A DNA stretch of 64,000 bases from positions 136,859,587-136,923,586 of the forward strand of contig CP136061.1 in NCBI GenBank assembly GCA_032622095.1. The letters are read 5' to 3'. Shown here piece after piece: positions 10,263 to 22,695 of the stretch; position 1 is the first letter of the stretch; the number at the start of each line of letters is the position of its first letter. A program made the position numbers and the translations under genes. This DNA is from Siphonodentalium dalli. Lineage: Eukaryota; Mollusca; Scaphopoda; Gadilida; Siphonodentaliidae. The notes beneath the pieces are model-generated. The model saw only the letters and a program-made list of their open reading frames with translations, searched no databases and had not been told where the DNA came from.

Positions 10263-11754
10263 AGGGACTCGGGGCATTCGAAGTGGGTCCATGCGAAATA
10301 ACACAATAATATAAACAACAGTTACTGTCATCAACAAATATATGTATACGAAAATATAGATCGACTTTGTTCTTGCTTTCATAATTAATAGCTCTCCAAT
10401 AATAGGATTTCGTCTGTTTAAACCATTGTTGAGTAAACATTACTGTTATGTACAGTGGAATTCCCGATAATGTCAAATTAGTCCATAAGACACCAAAGTT
10501 TTATCAAAACCTGACTGTGAACATATTCTGAAAATCATATTCAGACTAAAATATTTCAACTGTACACGACAAGCGAATTTTGTATAGTTTATTTGCTATA
10601 TCATAATAAGTTAACACGAAGCAGGTAAAACAAAGAAGATAATTGTAGACATAATATACAGAAGGAATACATTTCCGATGCCTTCACGTGAATTATCACA
10701 ACAAAATCATTATATATAGACTAATGTATAAACAATTCGAATCCATGTTACATATAACATTCATAAATTCTAACACATCCCACTGATGTCAGCCCCTTAG
10801 TAAGTATATAGAGAGGATAATTTTAAAATGGCAAATCACTTTATAACAGTTTTGTTCACATAACAATGGTTTCAACGCGCGAAATTTCATTAATAGAGAA
10901 TTATCAGTAATGAATATAAGAATAAAGTTTAGTATATGCTTGGCTATAAAATAGTGGAAAATTACCGAAACGTAAATCGTCGTATATGTATCTCTTATAG
11001 AAGCTACAGTGAAAACGCGTTCTGTTATTTCATAGTAGCTTTTTGTTATTTTACTGAAGCTTGCCATCACTTGAAAGCGGGTTGCTGCCCATCAGCTGAT
11101 CTGTATAAGAAATTTGGGCCAACCAGGAGTTGCTTTCCGTGTATTGTTAATTGGTTGTTCTATTAAAATTGAATACTTTTAATAGTACAGCAATTTGAAC
11201 AATACTCCAGTAGAATACTTCCTATACTAATAAAAAGAGCACAATTATATATACCTAGATAAAGCAACAAGACTGGTGCAAAGAAATGAAACACGGAATT
11301 GAAACTAACAAGTGTCGCGTCACCACAGTGGAAATATATACACCCCACGTGCACGGGTAACAGCTACATGATGCGTGATAAGTTGCCGATAGCCAATTTC
11401 TGACGACACTTGATCGATAATTAGATGTCAAGGGTGTCTGTTTCAACTTTGCGCGTGTGATTTTCTTCGGAAAGTATTTCGCTTGTTTTACTTAATTCTC
11501 CCTTCTACTTCTGGTTCTCCTGTGAAATGACGGATTAAATTATAAGAAATTAAGTTTATGGATTATAACAGATAAGATTGCAGAAAATTTACTATAACAA
11601 GCGGTTATAGAATCTGTCTTCAAATTTTTCGCTCGCGTAAACCACCCGGTGAAATGTAACAAAATCTACAGTGAAATAACGACATACTTTCATGCATTAA
11701 ATTTGTGTGTTTTAATCATATCTGGCGAACCAAATTGATGCAGAAGTGTAATAA
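10263..11754. other. No recognised gene or repeat beyond a short dispersed block
   Basis: The first 80 bp repeat the block at 5505. The rest is AT-rich, with several reading frames of 60-120 codons on both strands that overlap each other and match nothing I know. Confidence 0.4.
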
Positions 11755-11920
11755 ATAGAGTAATCAATTAGTTCCGATAATTGCGTTAAATAATTCACTC
11801 GAGGTGAGAGACGTTTATGTAAGAAATTCGTCCGCTAACGCGAACTCGTTTCTTACCGACGTCTCTCGCCTCTCGTGAATTATTTAACGTAATTCTCGGA
11901 ACCAATTGATTACTCTCTAT
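11755..11920. repeat. 166-bp palindrome
   Basis: Arms of about 60-70 bp: agtaatcaatt, gttccgataatt, gcgttaaataattcac and gagagacgt on the left answer tctctcgcc, gtgaattatttaacg, aattctcggaac and aattgattact on the right. The loop lies around 11825-11850. It is foldback-element-like. No convincing target duplication was seen. Confidence 0.85.
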
Positions 11921-12052
11921 ATAATTCATCATTCACCATTTGGAACGTCTGTGTCTCAGAAGGTGTACATAGAGTAGTAGAAAATAGCTGAAATCATAAT
12001 AATACCCCCCCCCTTTGTGGCTCCCAGAATGCAACATAATTCAAACTATAGT

Positions 12053-12121
12053 TTATTTCCAATGGAAGGGGAATAACTGTATATCTAAATATATAGAGTT
12101 ATTCCCCTTCCATTGAAAATA
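12053..12121. repeat. Perfect 19-bp-arm hairpin
   Basis: caatggaaggggaataact (12060-12078) and its exact complement (12097-12115) surround an 18-bp AT-rich loop. Outer ttattt/aaataa bases extend the stem. The ggggaataact core also appears in the tandem array at 45.8-46.5 kb as ggagttattcccc. Confidence 0.85.
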
Positions 12122-12288
12122 ATTGACTTTGTGCAGAAACCAGAGCACAGTTTCTAAAAAAACAACAACAACATGTTCACAGTTTATTACTTCGAATAAG
12201 TTTTGGAGCTTCTTCTTTCAAGTGGTACATAATATGGCATATATTTTATATAATGTGATATGCGGGTTCGAAAATTAAGTGGGCCTTA

Positions 12289-12934
12289 GGTGACACTCCA
12301 CAGTTTCAACAGGTAGGGGCCCAGAAATAGGGGCCCATAGATTCATTGAAATTTATCTGGATTATGATCCCAAACCATATAGACAATATATATATGCCTG
12401 AAATTAGTACAGAGTAGGCATTCACAATGTTATACATAAATTCCATAATATATGGGTTATCAAGAGTTATGGCCCTTGATTTTTTGATCGAAAATGTGAT
12501 TTTTATTCAAAAAATGACCAAAATATTGCATTTTCATACCCAAGGGGCACGAATACCAGATTTTTTCAAGCATGGTCACCTATGTTGGTTCAAAGGCCTC
12601 TGGCTTCTAACATCAATGTGAAAAAATTACAAACTTTCGCCGTTTACAATTCCAGAAAATCAATTTTTAATGCAGATGACAAATTTGGGGTGCTAAAAAA
12701 TTGACCCAGTATCTAGAGCCACTGTTTCGCAGAAAACGTTACTGCTGTCTATGGGTGGGGTCAAGGTCACTTGCACTTAATGTTTTCATCAGTCTAGAAC
12801 ACCTTCTAAAATTACACAAACTCATATCCCACCTTGTCTCAATATACATACCACATGAATGGTGCCAGAAACCACTAGCACTTTATATCTATAAAATCAC
12901 CCCTACTGATCATTCGAAACTGTGGAGTGTCACC
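12289..12934. mobile_element. 646-bp TTA-flanked element with GGTGACACTCC ends
   Basis: TTA at 12286-12288 and 12935-12937. Left end GGTGACACTCCACAGTTTC, right end GAAACTGTGGAGTGTCACC, a perfect 19-bp inverted repeat. A 3-bp TTA duplication with GG ends fits PIF/Harbinger-type insertion. The interior is non-coding: frames of 64 and 92 codons look like chance. Confidence 0.85.
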
Positions 12935-12937
12935 TTA

Positions 12938-15539
12938 AGAGATATGCAATATCATTTTCCGGTCATCGGGACTACATAACGATATTTCTGGAGTCATTCC
13001 GATTAAAATGATATACGACACCCCATGTATTACTTCAAATATTAGAAATGATAACAATTGGGGTTTTATGGTCACCCCCAGGCTTTTGCCCCATTTTGTT
13101 AAATTTCAAAGCCAATGACGTCATGTTTAACGTACTGGCTAAATAGGAACATTCCACCACTAATTGATGGTTGATAATGTTATAAAATGTTAAAATGCAG
13201 ATGATAAATTACTTCAGAATGCTTTTTTTTCTTCAATAATCATGTTACATCATAATAATTCATGTCACTATTATGTTAATACATATATTCCCAAAAACAC
13301 TGATTGGGTTCAGGCCTGATTGAATATAAAGAGAAAACCATTTAAAGTCTCTAAGACTGTGACATCACATAAACAATATGTTGTCACGTGAAACACAGCT
13401 TGGACAACATAAGTTGATCAATCGCAGTCATTGATATGCTTTAACTTTAATATTCTGATAATTTCATTGTGTTGCGCCTTGTTAATTTTAGTTTTTTTCA
13501 GCTATAAAACATGATGCAATGAAGACACACATGTAAATGATGTAGCATATGCTGTATCAGCTAACTGCATTGTCAGTTAGATGTCAACACACATGATTGA
13601 GAGAGAAATGAAGGAACTTCTGGAATTAGTTGAAGTATTTGGGTGTCTCCTCAGTCTGCCTGATGCTGCCTCTGATATAAATAGCTGTTATGATTATTAA
13701 AAACTGGCAGATGTATTGTGATTACCTAGGGGTAACAGCATATACTGACAATGACCCCCCCCCCATTTCCCCAATATTCTTGACATGGTCTTGGTTAATG
13801 CAATGTCCACCGCTCTAACAACACCCCACCCCACTGACAATGGGCACAAAATTTTATGTGTGGATGAAAACTCAACCAAATTTGACTCTTATATAGATCT
13901 TTTTCATAAATACTAAAGTAGATTCACACAGAAACTTGCACCAGAATGTTGAACTTGATTTGTATAATTTTATATGGATTGTCACTAAACACAGACCAAA
14001 TCTTGGCGAGTAATATTTGTCACCCCCCCCCCCCCCCCCCCATCCAATAGCCAGTCTACACTACTTTAGTAAAGTTTGCAACTAATATGGGCTATATGGC
14101 AAAAGGATACACATATTATACACTTTTCCACTTGGATGGGATATTTTACACAAAAGAGCTTTATTTAGTGAATTAAAGTAAAGTAAATGACAACAATTGT
14201 GATATTTTAGGCTGATCTTTAAATCACTGTACATTTCAAGATGGCGTATCTCTTCCCTGAAAATTCAGTATAGATTCAGTGGTTCAAAGTAATAAACACA
14301 TTTTCTCACTTGGAAATGATTTTGTTCTCCAATTTTTTTCTATGAACCGGGACAGAAAACGTGGCTATTAAAAAAAAATAGGACACTTTTTGTTTGTAAT
14401 CCATCTTTTTAAAACACTTTTAAGTGAAATACATGTATGGGCAACACCAGATGTTTATCGTATGATATTTTGGTAAAAATAATCGAAATGTGGCTTAAAA
14501 AAATGTATTTCATAGAAATTTGTTTGTTGTTGTAAGTGTTGACGGGAATAAATAGAGCATATTATTCACGTATAGAACCACACTTCGTAATTTTTCACAA
14601 CAAGAACAGGATTCTTGATCTTCCATGAAGATCTCCGATTGATATTTTACAATTTGCCTATATCTGGAAGATCGGCCATCTTGTATGACCATCTACCAAT
14701 AGCCGGTTACTAGGTTCCGCTGGCCCAGCTTATATTAAACGAGGTTATGAGCATCCAATATATCATCGAATGACTGCCCCATTTTTGTTAACAAAATATG
14801 AAATCTCTGTTTCGTATATAGATCGGCAGCTGAGAGATCGATTTAAACCATTCTGTCTGACTGCTACGACCTTTTGTGATGTTACGAGATGGAGTATACC
14901 AGATATCGGAATCAAACAGTCGTAATTTTGTGATTTAATAGACAGCTTCAGTTACACGTATACGTGGTATATATTTATTTATTACACACATACTGCCATC
15001 ATAAACATGTATTCAATGGATACAAGCCATTGAATACATATTATTGTACATATATGACAAGAGGATAAACATCGGAACTGCTTTGACTTGACGTTGTCTC
15101 CAAAGAGCGATGACTACCACACCGTACACAATGTCAACGATCCGTTTGGCAAGCTCCATGCAGAGTTCAGTCCCCTGCTACGCAGGACTTACCCATACCG
15201 GCACCTACGGCAATGAGAGAAAATCACTCATTGTTTTATTGGAGACTTTTGCAGGTTAAAATTCATTCTGTATTATTCTGAGAAACTGAACTGTCCATAT
15301 TTATTTAAAAATTGCCTAATTGACAAAACACTTCAATAACAAATCTCAGATTTAATTAAGAAAATACACTAGCGTAGCGAGGGTGTCAGAGTTAATAAAT
15401 CCCCCCTTGCCCAAACTTATTACATGATTCCATAACTGAGTATTTCTCGTAGGTAAATTTCACACGGCATGTTACAATGCATTTATTATTGCGTGCCATG
15501 AAAAATAACACAATACCGTGACTTTGACATAATCAGCGC
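12938..15539. other. No recognised gene; poly-C tracts
   Basis: Contains C runs near 13757 and at 14023-14041 (about 19 C). A block at about 14640-14700 is worded like the 'aagatggc' repeats seen at 34-39 kb (minus-strand gtcatacaagatggcc). Minus-strand frames of 60 codons (13697-13879, 14510-14692) are unsupported. No exon-like signals were recognised. Confidence 0.4.
15007..15039. repeat. Short perfect hairpin, 13-bp arms
   Basis: atgtattcaatgg (15007-15019) and ccattgaatacat (15027-15039) with a 7-base loop. Too short to class. Confidence 0.8.
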
Positions 15540-15542
15540 TAA

Positions 15543-15957
15543 GGGTACGTTCATATGCTGGCAAGTTTGTACGGTATGTTTTTGCGGGCATTTGGTCATA
15601 GAAAACAACATGGTGCCAGAATAAAAACGGAAACGTGCACATAACATGCATCTGTACTAAAGCGAAACGACATGAGAAGTAACATTTATCTTGTTCCACT
15701 TGTAACAGTGCTACTGGAATTTGCCTTCAAATACCTGCATGATTAATTTTTGCAAGATAATTGCATGAGTTTTACAGGCAAATTCCAGTAGCATCGGTAC
15801 TAGTGGATCTTCAGAGATTTTACTTCGCATGTAGTTAACTATGGCACAGATGCACTTTATGTGATTTCCCCCATTCATATTATAGCACAATATCGTTTTC
15901 TATGACAAAATGCCTGTAAACCATACCGTGCAAACTTGCCAGTGTATGAACGTACCC
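15543..15957. mobile_element. PIF/Harbinger-type MITE with TAA duplication, copy 2
   Basis: 415 bp flanked by TAA at 15540-15542 and 15958-15960. Ends GGGTACGTTCATATGCTGG and CCAGTGTATGAACGTACCC. Same family as 9418-9807: caagtttg.acggtatg, catttggtcatagaaaac and ggtgccagaataaaaacgg blocks, all with inverted partners. The centre holds its own stem, gctactggaatttgcc against ggcaaattccagtagc. A full-length single-strand fold is expected. Confidence 0.9.
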
Positions 15958-15960
15958 TAA

Positions 15961-18221
15961 GCATGCACAAGACATGTGGTCAATTACTAGCCTTCGGCAA
16001 ATTGCTAAAAACTGTTAAAACATTCATACGCTTGCGTCATATTATTACCCTTTTTAGGAATAGTGGCTCGAATTAAGAGTTTATTGTGTAAAAAGATCCA
16101 GATTGTATCGAGACAAATAATTCATGGTAATGGATTGTTAGCGCGCCACGGCTGTCTGCATATAGCTGTAATTACGCAATCATGCCTCTAGCATTCTTTG
16201 TTACTTGGAAACTTTCACAAACACATATGGATAAAAAAGCTACGGTAATTTTCGATAGAGGGAGGAATTCGAATTTGGAAGTTGTTGCTGTCGGACACGT
16301 TTACCCGTCGGGCTGCATGCTATATATATATTGTTGCTGTTGTTACATCTGTTGATCCATGTACAAATTAAAATGACTAATTCCCCGACTCTGATCTGTC
16401 TTCTTGAAAATCTACAACCCTAAAATCATCTCTACTACACGTATACAGATCCCGAAAACCAGAGCTTATTCCCCTTCTAAAGACGCTCTACTAAAAGGGG
16501 ACTGAACTGTTTTGCAGCTTGTCCGTTTTGTCGGTGGGCCAAAACAAAAAGGATAACTTTTGCTCCACTTTGACCGAACAAAGCTTTCTATATATCAAAT
16601 TGAAGGTTATTATCTCCCGCATCAGACAATACAGGTTGCCAGGCTGGCAAAATGTCCCAATATGGCGAAAATTACGGGAGAATACTCCTGCCCTATTAAA
16701 ATATAGTATTTTATCCAAGTATGATCTACCACCCACGGTGGCCGTCAATGAAGGGCAACTGGTCTAAAATTGATATATGACGTTCAAAATATGATAATCT
16801 ACGAAACGATATATAACTTCCTGGCATATGGCAAAACTTTTCGGAAAAATCTCATTAAAATTGTAGAATTAGTGCAAAAAAACAGCTAAATTTATTTTGT
16901 TTATGAAATTTGACACCACGCTTAAAGAAAGCTATCCAGATTATATGAGGTTGCAATTATGCTGAAAACATCACAATTGACTACACGTTACGATATTATA
17001 AGAGTCCAGAATCTAAATCTGTGATTTTTTAAAGGATTCTATGCTATTGTCTAACCAACACAACTATGATATCAAATCGAGTCTGAATCGATTTTATGTC
17101 ATCAAATTCAGTCAGAATATAATTGTGTACACTGAAGAAAATATTGTGTATTGTTTTTGCATTTCTTTTTGAAAATTGGCCTTGAAATTGAAAAAAAATC
17201 GTTATAAAATGATGGAATTTCAATTCCTCCATAGTCGAAACTGAATGCAAAGTGATAAATACTCCGAGTATATCAGCCATGCATGTATGCGGAATATTAA
17301 ACAAAAAAAACAAAACACAAAAACACACACACACACACAGGGGGGGGGGGGGGGGGATATATATAGCATATATAGGACAAAAACTAACTCCACCCCATAA
17401 ATTATATTCAACCCACATGCCACACTGGAATCACAATATGGCACCATGCAAACTTAACTAAATAGTAAATGATTAGTCGAGTTTTACTTTGCCCATACAT
17501 ACATACTTAGTCACTTGCCGTATTTGTCAATGAATCCTTTTAAAATCAATTTTAACCCTATATCCATCCACAAGTCGTGGAAACATCATTACATTAATAC
17601 AAAACAAAACGTGCCTCTAACATGCATATAGGCCAATTTAGGGCACACACTGTCTCGCCATATATATACCAAATGAGACTGATCGAGTACACAGTTCAAT
17701 GTTTCACATGGGAGATAACTTCCTCACCATCTAATTTCATTTATCATACAAGTGTATTGTTTATACGAAACGATATGTCCACGAACGAGTCTGCACGACT
17801 TACACAATCACCTATTTAATGCGAAGGCGAAAAACCATGAAAATTCGAAATTTTAACTGAAAATAAAAGAAAAAATGGATTCTTTTCAATTCTGATCGTA
17901 TTTTTATTAAATACAAACATATGTCCTCTGCCAAATTGTTCTTATGCGATCAGTTACATTATAGCGAGCATCTCGATCAAGTAAATGGTTGGTTTCAGCA
18001 AAACCATGGTTTAAACATCGTTTACTACTAATTCAGTATGTCCTTGTTGACGTACTTGATACGACAAACTTGTCGTACGTACTTGGTACGATACAATCCT
18101 TGTAAATCATGATCTGTTGGGAAAGTTTTCCAATATATTTTGTCGATAAAGTATAGTAATAAGAATAACTTAGTCTTGAGTTGAAAACAATTCTTCTATA
18201 CTCAACAATGATTATATATAT
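15961..18221. other. No recognised gene; CA, poly-G and short repeats
   Basis: Contains a CA run into a 17-base G run (about 17319-17356). A small nested repeat at about 18051-18095 has cgtacttgatacga and cgtacttggtacga around a tacgacaa/ttgtcgta stem. Opposed 75-125-codon frames at 16491-16767 and 17044-17447 overlap each other or the simple repeats and are not credible genes. Confidence 0.4.
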
Positions 18222-18790
18222 AACTAGCAGGTGGACCCGACTTCGTCCGGGCTGTTTCCCCTCTGCTTTTCGGCGAATTGTCCATTTTGAAGGTCAAGGT
18301 CAGGTGGGGTCACGATTTGACCCGTCCAAAACACTGCCCGGACAAAAGTACCCGACAAAAGTACCCGTCGAAATCCATCCGGTTTTACCCGATTGACATC
18401 GAATTGATCATTTTGAAGGTCAAGGTCGGGTCGGGGTCACGATTGGACCCGTCCAAAACACTCAGTGGACAAAAGTAACCCTACGTATCAAATTTCGTCG
18501 AAATGCCATCAAAATTCGCGATTTGACCTTGAAATGACCCGATTTCAAGGTCAATGTCACGTCGCACGGGAAACGAATAGGCTTACGACACTCCCCGTAC
18601 GAAAGTATCCCCAGACACTAATTTTCATCGAAATCCCGTGATACTCGGGCGTTCGACCAGTCCACGGCCGAAGGCACCCCCACTTACCAAGTTTAATCGA
18701 AATCGGCTCGGCCGTTTTCGAGTCCATCGCGAACAGACAGACAGACAGACACACAGACAGACAGATTTCCCAAAATATATAATAGATATA
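18222..18790 (+). mobile_element. GACA-tailed repeat with cccgacttcgtccggg core
   Basis: Starts taactagcag, cccgacttcgtccggg (hairpin), runs through two or more gaaggtcaaggtc blocks and acaaaagtacccg blocks, then tttaatcgaaatcggctcg, tcgcgaacagacagacag and an AT-rich end (atataatagatata). The order core, repeated middle, GACA microsatellite, AT tail is typical of widespread invertebrate non-autonomous elements (mini-me/pearl/Helentron-like, or Penelope-like ends). No protein was seen. Directly after it, 18791-18880 repeats gtgctgaagggtacacagg twice, resembling the ends of the 38786 element. Confidence 0.65.
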
Positions 18791-18879
18791 GTATAGCTGA
18801 AGGGGTCACTCTCACCAAAAAAAGTGCTGAAGGGTACACAGGATTTTCAAAATGTGCTGAAGGGTACACAGGGTTTGAA

Positions 18880-20348
18880 ATGTCGTTCTAAAGGCATTCA
18901 GTTTTCGTATCTGCCATGATTTCTGTTAGAGAATAATTGTTTACGTTCCAATGAATATTAAAATGTACTGAAAATATCTGAACATTTAAATGCAATAAAT
19001 GGGACCTCTTCAGCACCTGTATTATACATGTATATCGCTGGCTTGCTGTTCCTGGACACCCCTCCAGATGTGCAGTATACTATTCCAATGTATACTTCCA
19101 TAAACTGAGTGGGAGCATCCGTTTAGTATATAAAGTTTGAAAAGCATTGGTCGCTTTAAGATATCGGATTATCCAGAACGTTGATCAACATGCATACTGT
19201 CGCTGCCTATAGCACCAAACACGCAGTCGGACAAGTAAATAAATTATTCAGCCAGCACATCAGGTGAATCTTGTGTGTCACTCCCCCAGTGGACATCTTC
19301 CGGTCCTTCTCATTTCATTGTTTCCGTCAACGTATGAATATTGATGAGCTAAATTATACTTATTTTAAATATTCATGGTGATATCCCCGAGGCAGCATGA
19401 AGTACGAAGTGGGAAGTGAAAGCGACAGGAAACCTTCGCTTGTTCTATGGATAATTGAATACCGAACTTAACCATCTCTGACAACCACCAGCCCTCCTTC
19501 CTCCCGGGAGTCTGAATTTACGAATTGTATCTTGAATGGACTATTTTTGTCGACTAGTTATCACTATATTCTTCGTAGATCTGTAATTACATTTGCGCCG
19601 GCACTTTGGAACTCAAGGTCGCGCCCTTCACCTTTAAATGGGATTTTGTCTCCGATATATACTCAGTATAAACGAGGAGTCAACGCTCGAATAAGACACA
19701 CTTCATCATCGACTAAAGGGACATTGGTTTGGTGCTCGGTAAATTTTAGATTTTGGGTTGAAGAAACTCAAATGATCATACTTGTGACACATACTATTTA
19801 CACAAATTAATCATTATCGATCCATTTATATAGCGAATTGCACGGTAAATATTTTTCAATGCGCGTTACATATCGATTATATACACCCCGGGCGTAGGGG
19901 ATGGTGTCGTAATCTCCATCATCCAAAGAGAAAGCATCTCCGCGGTGCAACGAATTTCGTGTGCATATCAGAATTATCATACTGACATATCCATCATCGC
20001 AAGCCATGTACTTGTTTTTACGCATGAGTGGTGCGAGTTATGCATTTAATTTCGCACATTGCAAGTCATCGAAAGAAATATAAATAGCCACGCGCGAGTG
20101 TGTTAAAAAAGAAACATTATCTCTAGCTTTAATGTCTAAGACACCCAGATCCTATCTCCATCAGTGGAGTGATATTTCAGAATGTTGTGTCAATTTAAGA
20201 ACAAATGCGTTTTTAACTATTCAGAAATTGGTTATACTAACACAACATTGATTGTGTATCGCCAGATCACAAGTGCTTTGCAAAAAGGATTATCTATGGG
20301 CAGCCATTCGGTCGGAAATTACACGAAATAAAAGTTAATGGTGGTTTG
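18880..20348. other. No recognised feature
   Basis: Comparatively unique sequence by eye. Frames of 72-92 codons (19532-19810 plus, 19807-20025 minus) have no recognisable domains. Confidence 0.35.
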
Positions 20349-20960
20349 TAAAAACAACTACAATCTATTTCAAAACAATAGTCTCCATTTTCAAACCAAT
20401 GGTCGTTCTTTGATTCAATAAGAGACAATTACGTGTTAACAGATATAGATTCACAATCAACGTTGACCGATGCAAAATTAATGTTCTATTTTAATTTAAT
20501 AGTATTCATTGTTCAACTAATATCTAATAACAAACAATTAATACAGCTTTGCTCATATTCAGTAAACGTACATTCCGTTTCAATAGCCATATTTCAAACC
20601 AATAGACGATTTCTCACGATCAGTGATTATCGTTATCAAACTAATAGACCTTATTGTAAAACTAATAACTCATTGTAAAACTAATAAATAAAACCGTAAT
20701 TAACTTATTGTAAAACTAATAACCTATTGTAAAATTAATAGACCTTATTGTAAAACTAATAACTTATTGTAAAACCTATATCTAAAACCGTCATTAACTT
20801 ATTGTAAAACTAATAACTTATTGTAAAATTAATAGACCTTATTGTAAAACTAATAATCAATAGACATATTTTAAACCAATATACTATTTCCCACGATCAA
20901 TGATTATCGTTATCAAACTAATATCTAATAGCGGAATCAACTATTTCAGGTCAAACCAAT
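20349..20960 (+). repeat. AT-rich tandem array with CCAAT-like units and higher-order repeat
   Basis: Short units of about 18-28 bp built on ttattgtaaaactaata and ttcaaaccaatag. A longer unit recurs at about 20583-20650 and 20866-20930: caatagac/catat, aaccaatag, then tttc.cacgatca, gattatcgttatcaaac. Another higher-order step is aaaaccgt.attaacttattg at 20689 and 20785. It looks like a satellite in decay. The aaaccaat units resemble CCAAT boxes, but no function is claimed. Confidence 0.8.
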
Positions 20961-21844
20961 GAGCTCATTTGAAATTAATGATTAAAACACAAACCTATAA
21001 GCAATTCGTAAATTAACGCTAGGGGCGCTGGCCACCAATTTTGTTCGCAAAATCCGTGACGTCAGAAATATAGAAATAAACATGGGAGTTCCCAATGTCA
21101 TGTCGATGTGACGATTTGGAATATGAGTTCACTCGGTGCAAATCAAACGACGATAAATATTCACTATAATATATAGGACATATAGTGGAGTAGATTAAGT
21201 CAAATTTCCAAGGCAGTTGTTCAAATTGTTACTAAAGCATGAAACTTTGCACATATGTACATCTTCTTTAATATTAAATATGGAGCCACGCTGAAATTTC
21301 ACTTTAACCCCTCTTTTTAAGGGGTTTTCCAAATTTATAGAGCGTTTCGTGATTATATTATTTAATAAATGTCGCAATTAATCTCGCCATGAAATATACG
21401 ATTTAAAATTAGGCATATTCAGTTCGTATGACTCTGAGAGATATAATGCCACATTTTAAGGGTAAAATTGGAACTCCCCGCCCAAGATGGTTGTTAAAAT
21501 GACAGCTGAAAGAGGGAATTTGACGTTTTTTCGCTAATATCTTCTAGATCAGGTTCTGCTGTATGGAGCTGGTTCGGAAATGTGACTTCATTTTGTATTG
21601 CTCATGTTAAGAGATAATTGGAGCAATGAATATATGTCATTCGTATGATCCAAGTCCCTCCCGCGATCCCTCAATAATTCGATTATACATAACTCGGTAT
21701 GAAATTTAACCAAATATCACCGTTATGAATCTAGTCATATTTTAACAAGAATTGGACTGAACTTTGCAAATTATGACATACAATTACTTATGAATTTTTG
21801 CGCTTAAGTGCAAATATTTTACGTTTAATCACTAATCATTTGCG
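20961..21844. repeat. Member of the 'aagatggc' dispersed repeat family (about 21470-21790)
   Basis: 21470-21790 matches 37930-38250 block by block: ccaagatgg, atatcttctagatcag, ggttc.gaa or tgagtaatatgac, ttttgtatt, atccctcaa.aattcgatt and tctagtcatattt.aacaag. Both are the same orientation. The first 500 bp of this interval shows nothing recognisable. Confidence 0.7.
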
Positions 21845-22695
21845 CTTAGGGTGGATACACACATGCATGTAATCTCTGTAATTATCGTGTATTTGGCGTT
21901 TTACATGGATCATACAGACCATGTAATATGTGTCCGTTGACAACCCAATCATTGCGGCAATGTTTGACCACAGTGAGTCAAGCTCTGATCGTGCAGATAG
22001 CCGTTGACTGAACAAAGTCGTTAGGCTGCTTAAAATAATTGTTCGCGCGATAATCCAAATGTTGGACTTTCTGTTTAAATCATTGTCAGCCTTCTCTTGA
22101 TTTTTATACTGGTGATGACCCCAGGATTTCCCCAACGCAGGGGCTATTGTCACAACATGGGGGCGATATTATCAGGATTTCCTTACGCATGCAGGGGCTA
22201 TATGATCACCGACTTGGGGCTATACATGATCCCGAAAGCTACCAGGCGGGGTGGCTAACTCTGAGCTATTTAAGTAAAACATATTATATTGTACCTTCTT
22301 GCCAAGATTATTCCGACTGATACATTCAACTAAGTCCCTTGGCGATTTGAAGCTTTCGAGACCCCACGCCAAGCAAGCTTCATTGTCGAACATGTTCTAT
22401 ATCAAGCCTGTATACACCAGATGTGTCGCTTCTGGTGTTCGTGCATTAAGAAAATGCCAGATATCCCACAGACTTAACTAATTTCCACATCCGTAAAACA
22501 AGACATGTTTTGGACTGGCCTTAAATGGCCTGATAGTAGAGAGTTTGACTTCGGTTATGACTACTCACTTGTCTGGCCTGTTAACAATGAACCGCTCGCG
22601 CTCAGGTGATTAAAGTTGTCAATTATTGGTGTGGCCATGTAAAATACATGTATTTTACATACAGAGATTACATGCATGTGTGTATCCACCCTAAG
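21845..22695. mobile_element. 851-bp element with perfect 36-bp terminal inverted repeats
   Basis: Left 21845-21880 (starts cttagggtggatacac, ends taatctctgta) and right 22660-22695 are exact reverse complements. Just inside the right end, aaaatacatgtatttt forms another small palindrome. A 105-codon minus-strand frame (21836-22153) and a 60-codon plus frame (22299-22481) lie inside; I cannot assign either. The target duplication is unclear because the ends sit in a palindromic gcttaggg/ccctaagc context. Confidence 0.85.

Noticed and set aside
12255-12275. gggttcgaaaatt as a Pol III B box (tRNA or SINE)
   Set aside because: No A box at the right distance and no cloverleaf. A single B-box-like word is expected by chance.
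17044-17461. 124- and 75-codon minus frames plus a 69-codon plus frame
   Set aside because: They are driven by the CA and poly-G tracts, which give proline, valine and cysteine runs.
20349-20960. Possible CRISPR array
   Set aside because: Units are short, imperfect and not separated by unique spacers of constant length. The genome is clearly eukaryotic.
21836-22153. 105-codon minus frame (21836-22153) as a transposase remnant
   Set aside because: No motif of a known transposase could be matched with confidence. It is left as unassigned.
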